Below, in pieces: positions 63,046-64,000 of a DNA stretch of 64,000 nucleotides. Numbering within the stretch: position 1 is the first letter of the stretch; every line of letters begins with the position of its first letter. This DNA is from Conexibacter sp. DBS9H8. GTDB lineage: Bacteria; Actinomycetota; Thermoleophilia; Solirubrobacterales; Solirubrobacteraceae. The translations under genes and the position numbers were made by a program. The stretch lies in assembly GCF_023330685.1 (NCBI RefSeq), contig NZ_CP097128.1, forward strand, positions 2,790,001 to 2,854,000, written 5' to 3'. The notes under the pieces are model-generated. The model was not told where the DNA came from and searched no databases. It saw nothing but the letters and a program-made list of their open reading frames with translations.

Positions 63046-63341
63046 GCGACGCGCAGACAGGCTCACGCTCGGGCGCGACCGGGACCACGACGTCATCGGT
63101 GATCTCCGACGATCAGTTCGTCCCGGCGGCCGGTGAGGAGATTCACCTCCCTCCGGGGACGCCGCTCCCGCTCATCCTCGCGATCGGCATCACCCTCGTC
63201 CTCGTCGGCCTCACCGAGGGCCTGTGGTGGATCGGCATCGGCGCCGTCCTCTTTGTCGTCTCCCTCGTCATCTGGATCCGGGACACCCGCAATGAGATCG
63301 CCCATCTCCCGGATGAACACGGCACCCCCGCCCACCACTAG
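63042..63341 (+). CDS. ctaF: Cytochrome c oxidase subunit IV (CtaF-like)
   Basis: 99 residues. Polar N-terminus, then the conserved HLPPGTPLPLILAIGITLVLVGLT and a second helix WIGIGAVLFVVSLVIWIRDTRNE. This two-helix plan with PPGTPLPLI matches actinobacterial CtaF (subunit IV). GTG start overlaps the preceding small gene, so both are coupled. Confidence 0.85.
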   Translation: MSDAQTGSRSGATGTTTSSVISDDQFVPAAGEEIHLPPGTPLPLILAIGITLVLVGLTEGLWWIGIGAVLFVVSLVIWIRDTRNEIAHLPDEHGTPAHH

Positions 63342-63353
63342 ACCGGAGACGGC

Positions 63354-63617
63354 ATGAGGATCAAGGACAAGTACCGCTTCCGCGCCCCGTCGGGCCGTGA
63401 GGTGATCATCGAGGCCGAGCCCGATGTGCGCTACGTCGACCACGAGTCCGGCGAGCTGCTCGTCCCCGTCTCCCGGCTCACCCCGGTCGCACCGACGGGT
63501 TCAGAGCTGCCCTGGGCGGTGGACAACCTGCGCTTCTGCAACCACTGCGACCAGCTCTGCCAGAAGGACCTGACGATCTGCCCGACCTGCAGCGGGCAGC
63601 TCGAACCGATGCTCTGA
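63354..63617 (+). CDS. Small zinc-ribbon protein
   Basis: 87 residues. N-terminal beta part MRIKDKYRFRAPSGREVIIEAEPDVRYVDHESGELLVPVS, then a CNHC-X10-CPTC zinc ribbon near the C-terminus. Family not recognised. Lies 12 bp after ctaF and its stop shares a base with the next start (TGATG), so it may be part of the oxidase operon. Confidence 0.6.
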   Translation: MRIKDKYRFRAPSGREVIIEAEPDVRYVDHESGELLVPVSRLTPVAPTGSELPWAVDNLRFCNHCDQLCQKDLTICPTCSGQLEPML

Positions 63618-64000
63618 TGCGCCCCGCCGGCGTCCTGCTGCCGGTCGCCGCGGTCCTCACCGTGGTCACTCTCAGCGCCTGCGGCGGAGGCGGTGGTAAC
63701 GCGGCGGACACCTCCGGGGCGCCGCCGCTGACGGTGCCGGCAAGCTCACAGCCGGTCGCCCCGCAGACGACGGCGACGACGTCCACGACCGGTTCAACGT
63801 CGACCCCGGCAACGAGCGGGGCCTCGTCCACCGGTGGCGGGTCGGCGGCGAGCAGCGGCGGAGCCGCCGTCAGTTCGGGCGGTTCGGCGGGGCCATCCGG
63901 ATCGACCGCCGGTGCCGCCACCGGCGGCGGTTCGGCCACCAGTGGCGCGACGAGCGGGGGCGGGACCGCGGGGGCCGGTGCGGGCGCCGCCACCACCAGC
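63617..64000 (+). CDS. Lipoprotein with Gly/Ser/Thr/Ala-rich low-complexity region, truncated at window edge
   Basis: 128 codons visible. Signal with lipobox LSAC (about residue 19-22), then CGGGGG and a long Ser/Gly/Thr/Ala-rich linker (TTATTSTTGSTSTPATSGASS, SGGGTAGAGAGAA). The folded domain must lie beyond the window. Translation coupled to the zinc-ribbon gene (TGATG). Related in style to the TTTTG protein but not homologous by eye. Could be the oxidase-locus SCO-like or c-type protein; unknown. Confidence 0.6.
   Translation, partial: MRPAGVLLPVAAVLTVVTLSACGGGGGNAADTSGAPPLTVPASSQPVAPQTTATTSTTGSTSTPATSGASSTGGGSAASSGGAAVSSGGSAGPSGSTAGAATGGGSATSGATSGGGTAGAGAGAATTS

Overview
The window is about 64 kb of very GC-rich bacterial DNA. 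It reads best as a chromosomal segment of a high-GC actinobacterium, most likely of the class Thermoleophilia (Solirubrobacterales-like). The clues are the extreme third-position GC, an actinobacterial four-part cytochrome c oxidase locus, a complete rod-shape (mreBCD-mrdA-rodA) cluster fused to rng-rplU-rpmA, an MscL with a C-terminal zinc ribbon, and many start codons lying 6-10 nt behind a TANNNT -10 box (leaderless style). The class assignment is inference; no 16S gene is present.

Layout. 1-6 kb: the start of murJ faces rpsT; a reverse operon leuS - membrane protein - holA; a DivIVA-like coiled-coil gene diverging from leuS; tRNA-Ala(GGC). 6-12 kb: a secreted GH5-type glycosidase, two uncharacterised genes, an AIM24-family protein, and a CBS/DRTGG inorganic pyrophosphatase. 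11.7-34.8 kb: a long, tightly packed reverse-strand housekeeping block, in transcription order tig, clpP, clpX, valS, folC, small membrane protein, zinc-ribbon membrane protein, ndk, maf, mreB, mreC, mreD, mrdA, rodA, rng, rplU, rpmA, (mscL on the opposite strand), obgE, proB, proA, nadD, rsfS. It joins protein folding and degradation, tRNA charging, cell-wall elongation, ribosome assembly and proline synthesis, and many of its genes overlap by the 4-nt NTGA arrangement. 

34.8-49 kb is the accessory part: a second secreted glycosidase, an Lrp regulator diverging from a DMT exporter, tRNA-His(GTG), a 485-bp non-coding stretch full of hairpins, a membrane GGDEF-EAL protein, an MFS transporter, a secreted protein with ten TTTTG repeats, an LCM-type methyltransferase, a secreted protein with an internal frame anomaly, an enoyl-CoA hydratase, a degenerate EAL protein, a DUF1059 protein, an NAGPA-type lipoprotein and a 73-bp-period duplicated palindrome. 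49-59 kb: SUI1 and S4 RNA-binding proteins, PPOX flavoprotein, tRNA-Arg(TCT), two OsmC proteins with a MarR regulator, a MacB-like ABC exporter, tRNA-Pro(TGG), a Nudix hydrolase, a frameshifted Ig-like protein, and a reverse operon PAP2 phosphatase - LPG-synthase-like flippase - trxB. 59-64 kb: cytochrome c oxidase genes coxB-ctaD-ctaB-(37-aa membrane protein)-ctaF, followed by a zinc-ribbon protein and the start of a lipoprotein.

The signals I find most worth following are: genes whose conserved N-terminus can only be reached from a CTG start (maf and the degenerate EAL gene; nadD is a weaker case); the hairpin-rich region upstream of the GGDEF-EAL gene; the 73-bp-period operator-like duplication at 48.3 kb; and two places (44.6 kb and 54.95 kb) where coding signal changes frame. 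I did not find a defence island, CRISPR array, insertion sequence or prophage, and no clearly novel multi-gene system.
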